From positions 1-15,311 of the forward strand of contig CAZGVV010000049.1 of assembly GCA_964529155.1 (NCBI GenBank): a DNA stretch of 15,311 nt, written 5' to 3'. The translations under genes were made by a program, and so were the position numbers. Shown one piece after another: positions 12,624 through 15,311 of the stretch (position 1 is the first letter of the stretch; each line of letters begins with the position of its first letter). The notes beneath the pieces are model-generated. The model was not told the DNA's origin, ran no database searches, and was given only the letters and a program-made list of their open reading frames with translations. Origin of the DNA: CAZGVV01 sp964529155. Its GTDB lineage: Bacteria; Pseudomonadota; Alphaproteobacteria; Rickettsiales; SXRF01.

Positions 12624-13333
12624 GCGCGGCTTTCGTTGATGAGTGCGCGCATGTGGCGAATGGCGGCTTCCAGGCCGGTGAATAGCGCTTCGCCCATGAG
12701 GAAATGGCCGATATTGAGTTCCTTCAGCTCGGGAATGGCCGCAATGGCGCTGACATTGGTGTAATCCAGGCCATGTCCGGCGTGAACTTCAAGTCCTAGC
12801 CCATGCGCGTTTTTGGCGGTGTGGGTGATGAGAGCGAGGGCGGCGGGCGACGGTGATTTCGCATATGCGCCGGTGTGCAATTCTATGACCGGCGCGCCGA
12901 TGCGCACGGCGGCGTTTACCTGGTGCATATCGGGGTCAATAAAGAGCGAGGTGCGGATGCCTGCATCGTTTAAGCGGGCGACGAACGGGGTAAGCCGCGT
13001 TTCCTGGCCTGCGGCATCCAGCCCGCCTTCGGTGGTGAGTTCTTCGCGACGTTCGGGAACCAGGCACACGGCGTGTGGGCGCAGGCGCAGGGCGATGGCG
13101 AGCATTTCATCGGTGGCGGCCATTTCGAAATTGAGGGGGAGGTCTATTTCCGTGCGCAGGCGTTCCATGTCTGCGTCGCGGATGTGGCGGCGGTCTTCAC
13201 GCAAATGGGCGGTAATGCCGTTGGCCCCGGCCCGTTTGGCCAATTGCGCCGCCCGAACCGGGCACGGATGCCCCCCTCCCCGTGCATTGCGCAGGGTGGC
13301 GACGTGGTCAATGTTGATTCCAAGGCGGAGCAT
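12620..13333 (-). CDS. pdxJ: Pyridoxine 5'-phosphate synthase
   Basis: PdxJ condenses 3-amino-1-hydroxyacetone 1-phosphate with 1-deoxy-D-xylulose 5-phosphate to give pyridoxine 5'-phosphate, the ring-closing step of the DXP-dependent vitamin B6 route. It is a TIM barrel of 237 residues, normal for the family. Conserved blocks are LGINIDHVATLRNARGG at the N-terminus, ITAHLREDRRHI, LNFEMAAT, CLVPERREELTTEGGLD, IELHTGAYA, LEVHAGHGLDYTNV and NIGHFLMGEALFTGL, including the catalytic His and Glu motifs. It is first in the five-gene operon, and 113 bases separate it from the divergent large gene, so this gap should hold promoters for both; I could not pick clear boxes. Confidence 0.97.
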   Translation of the reverse strand: MLRLGINIDHVATLRNARGGGHPCPVRAAQLAKRAGANGITAHLREDRRHIRDADMERLRTEIDLPLNFEMAATDEMLAIALRLRPHAVCLVPERREELTTEGGLDAAGQETRLTPFVARLNDAGIRTSLFIDPDMHQVNAAVRIGAPVIELHTGAYAKSPSPAALALITHTAKNAHGLGLEVHAGHGLDYTNVSAIAAIPELKELNIGHFLMGEALFTGLEAAIRHMRALINESRA

Positions 13334-13446
13334 GATAACTCTAATATACTGAATTAAAGAAGAATTCCATTGTAATATTTGGGGTAAGTCCCTGTCATAA
13401 AAGCTTCACTTTATGAAGACGGAACAAAAAGATAGTATAGCAAGGT

Positions 13447-15311
13447 ATGGCAGAACCTGAAACGCCCGCTGAACCGCCGAAACCCGCTGCTCCCTCTGCG
13501 GAGTCTCCGGCACCTGTTGGTGTGTCTGCTGCGCCGCCGAAATTAACAGCCGAAGAAAAAATCGCCTTAGAAAAAAAACAAGACGCTGATCGCCGCAGCA
13601 ATATAGCGATGGGCGGCTTTGCCGCGATAATGGGGCTGGCGTTTGCGTTGATCGGAAGCCTGTTGAGCGGCGGCATCGGTGGCATATTGATAGGGCTGGC
13701 CGTCGGCGTGGCCGCCGCATTTGGCCTGAAAGACGTACCGCAGATCCAGGGCGGCTTGGCGAAAATGGCAGAGGGGTTGGGGACGAGGACGCCGAGTGAG
13801 GGGGAAGGGGTTAAGCGGGAGGGGGTGGAAGAAAAGGGTGAGAGAAAAGGGAGAGAGGGTGAAGGACAGGGTAGAGGAGGTGAAGATAATGCCAACTTAG
13901 TGCAGCCCAGTATTAAAGTTGGTGCTGTTGCAGGTACGGCATTGGCCTTTAAGGAATCATACGCCCGTTGGGGTAAGCCTCGGGTGGCATTGGCAAGTAC
14001 ACCCGATGTTCGGGTTCCTATACTTGATGTATTAAAAAAATTAGGTAAGCAGAGTGCTCCTGCGGAACATATCAAAATTGTTGCCCAGCAATATCAAGAT
14101 AATCGCGGCAAAGAGCAGATGCATTATGCAAAAGATCCGGAAGCGTTTGTCCGTTATGGTCTGGAACGTGAAGCGGCTATTGATCGCATTATTAAAAAGG
14201 CGGGTCTTGAAAAATCTTCTCATAAAGAAACTATAAGTAAAGATTTGCGCAGCACATTTGACTTTGGTCATGATGGACTTGGTAGCAGAGATGGCAAGCG
14301 TCCTGATACGACCCACAATGCGGCTGTGGAGCATGCGCTGAAAAATCCTGAAGTGATGGTAAAGGCAGCCCTTGAGTTGGAAGCTGATCTTAAATTACCA
14401 GAACCTAAGTTGGGAACGGAATATCTTACAAAACAATTACGCGAATCATTAGATAATCACGAAAAAAGTTTGGTTGGCAAAACACATAAGAAGCAAGATT
14501 TATCACAGCATATAGCAGATGCAGCTGGAGATATGCAGCAGGTGCGGGCAGAGGCGATCAAGAATAAACTGAAAAAGGTAGGAAAAAGCCAAGTTACTAA
14601 TGCTCGTGGAATTCCTGAAGAGGTCCGGGTGGAAGTGGCTAAGTGGGTGGATAAAAATGTTGAGGCTGTGGTTAATGAAAGAAAGCCGATCAGTGAGGCA
14701 TCTGTAAAAGAAGCCGTGCAACAGAGGGTGCAAAAAATTCGGACGGATATTAAGGCAAATCCTGGATATACTTCTGAGCAAATCATGCAGCAACCGCATG
14801 AGTATTTTTATGATGCGTTCAGTAATCCTAAGGGCGGTTTTAAAGCGCCCGGTAAAGGAATGGGAGCGTGGCTGGAAAAGCCTAAGGGAATGCTTAAATC
14901 CATGTTTAGTAGTCGCTCTGGCAATACGGCGATGCACGGTGTGGGCGCTCTTTTGGGCGGCAAAGGTATGATTGAAGAAGTGGAAAAAATTATACAGGGC
15001 GATAGAAGCACGGCGACCATGGTGAATTTAACGTTGGATACTGCGGTTACTGGAACTTCCAGTGCGGCATTAGTAGAAGAAGTGGCGCAGATATTCCCTA
15101 AAGCCTCAAAAGCGTTGCCTGGTTTGGATAAGGTAAAATTTGTATCAAAATTTTCACGCCCTTTAATGGGCGTGTTCGGAGGACTTCAAGCTATTGACGG
15201 TGCTCGTGAAGGAGATTATGGCAAGGCAGCTACAGGTGTTTTAATGACCGGTAGTTCCATCGCGGCCAAAACGGTGGGTGGAAATGCGGTGGGCCTTTTC
15301 CTGCTTGCTGA
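13447..15311 (+). CDS. Large unrecognised protein with N-terminal membrane hairpin, 3' end outside the window
   Basis: The frame is open from ATG 13447 to the edge: 621 residues with no stop. I do not recognise it. Residues 1-35 are rich in Pro, Ala and Glu. About 52-94 is a Gly/Ala-rich pair of membrane segments (IAMGGFAAIMGLAFALIG, then GGILIGLAVGVAAAFGL). 110-138 is a low-complexity strip of Gly, Glu, Lys and Arg. 150-500 is charged and mostly helical, and from about 515 on it becomes Gly/Ala-rich and hydrophobic again (RPLMGVFGGLQAIDGAREG, then SSIAAKTVGG), perhaps a second membrane-active part. The base composition changes: the first 150 codons are G+C-rich, the rest visibly A+T-richer, suggesting a composite or acquired gene. 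There is no Shine-Dalgarno at good distance, so the start is tentative. Confidence 0.75.
   Translation, partial: MAEPETPAEPPKPAAPSAESPAPVGVSAAPPKLTAEEKIALEKKQDADRRSNIAMGGFAAIMGLAFALIGSLLSGGIGGILIGLAVGVAAAFGLKDVPQIQGGLAKMAEGLGTRTPSEGEGVKREGVEEKGERKGREGEGQGRGGEDNANLVQPSIKVGAVAGTALAFKESYARWGKPRVALASTPDVRVPILDVLKKLGKQSAPAEHIKIVAQQYQDNRGKEQMHYAKDPEAFVRYGLEREAAIDRIIKKAGLEKSSHKETISKDLRSTFDFGHDGLGSRDGKRPDTTHNAAVEHALKNPEVMVKAALELEADLKLPEPKLGTEYLTKQLRESLDNHEKSLVGKTHKKQDLSQHIADAAGDMQQVRAEAIKNKLKKVGKSQVTNARGIPEEVRVEVAKWVDKNVEAVVNERKPISEASVKEAVQQRVQKIRTDIKANPGYTSEQIMQQPHEYFYDAFSNPKGGFKAPGKGMGAWLEKPKGMLKSMFSSRSGNTAMHGVGALLGGKGMIEEVEKIIQGDRSTATMVNLTLDTAVTGTSSAALVEEVAQIFPKASKALPGLDKVKFVSKFSRPLMGVFGGLQAIDGAREGDYGKAATGVLMTGSSIAAKTVGGNAVGLFLLA

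Noticed and set aside
13395..14075. Minus-strand 226-residue frame opposite the last gene
   Set aside because: Pro/Ser-rich shadow of the plus-strand frame, which is open for 621 codons and has a sensible membrane hairpin.
1..15311. tRNA, rRNA or riboswitch genes
   Set aside because: I looked through the gene-free stretches and saw no cloverleaf, rRNA or known riboswitch signature; a covariance search was not possible.

Overview
The window comes from an alphaproteobacterium. I infer this from the gene content: a gatC-gatA-gatB set divergent from ruvX, a pdxJ-acpS-hemD-mic60-hemY cluster with an alphaproteobacterial-type Mic60 (mitofilin) homologue, HemY with a C-terminal zinc ribbon, and a small lipoprotein with a Cys-Tyr...Cys-Tyr core. 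The species cannot be named from the sequence. Housekeeping genes are G+C-rich, while several accessory genes (toxin-antitoxin pair, GIY-YIG nuclease, orphan gene at 7668-8552, and most of the last gene) are visibly richer in A+T.

Layout. 1-1383, minus strand: dprA (runs off the left edge) overlapped by plsY. 1384-1654: gene-free, with a hairpin-forming repeat-like element. 1655-2541, minus: a small secreted Cys-containing protein translationally coupled to ruvX. 2583-7544, plus: the tRNA-dependent amidotransferase genes gatC, gatA and gatB, separated by accessory genes. Between gatC and gatA lie an AbrB/PIN toxin-antitoxin pair, a 4-oxalocrotonate tautomerase and a possible 42-residue peptide. 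Between gatA and gatB lie two tandem 114-bp palindromic repeat units and a GIY-YIG nuclease gene. gatA itself carries an in-frame palindromic insertion of about 64 bp just before its catalytic serine motif. 7555-8729: an unrecognised 294-residue gene (minus) bracketed by two related arrays of a 19-bp unit, each folding back on itself. 8773-9351, plus: a lipoprotein, tail-to-tail with the heme cluster. 9302-13333, minus: pdxJ-acpS-hemD-mic60-hemY, a tightly overlapped operon. 13447-15311, plus: the first 621 residues of a large unrecognised protein with an N-terminal membrane hairpin.

How it works together. GatCAB converts mis-charged Glu-tRNA(Gln) and/or Asp-tRNA(Asn) to the correct aminoacyl-tRNA. 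HemD and HemY belong to heme synthesis and Mic60 to membrane shaping. AcpS and PlsY serve lipid synthesis, PdxJ makes vitamin B6, and RuvX and DprA act on RNA/DNA processing and transformation.

The most interesting signal is the palindromic DNA. One family has tandem copies directly abutting a GIY-YIG nuclease gene, with the last copy supplying its ribosome binding site and start-codon junction, and a possible degenerate relative sits in frame inside gatA. A second, unrelated family of 19-bp units brackets an orphan gene. Whether either is a mobile system can only be tested by genome-wide searches that I could not run.
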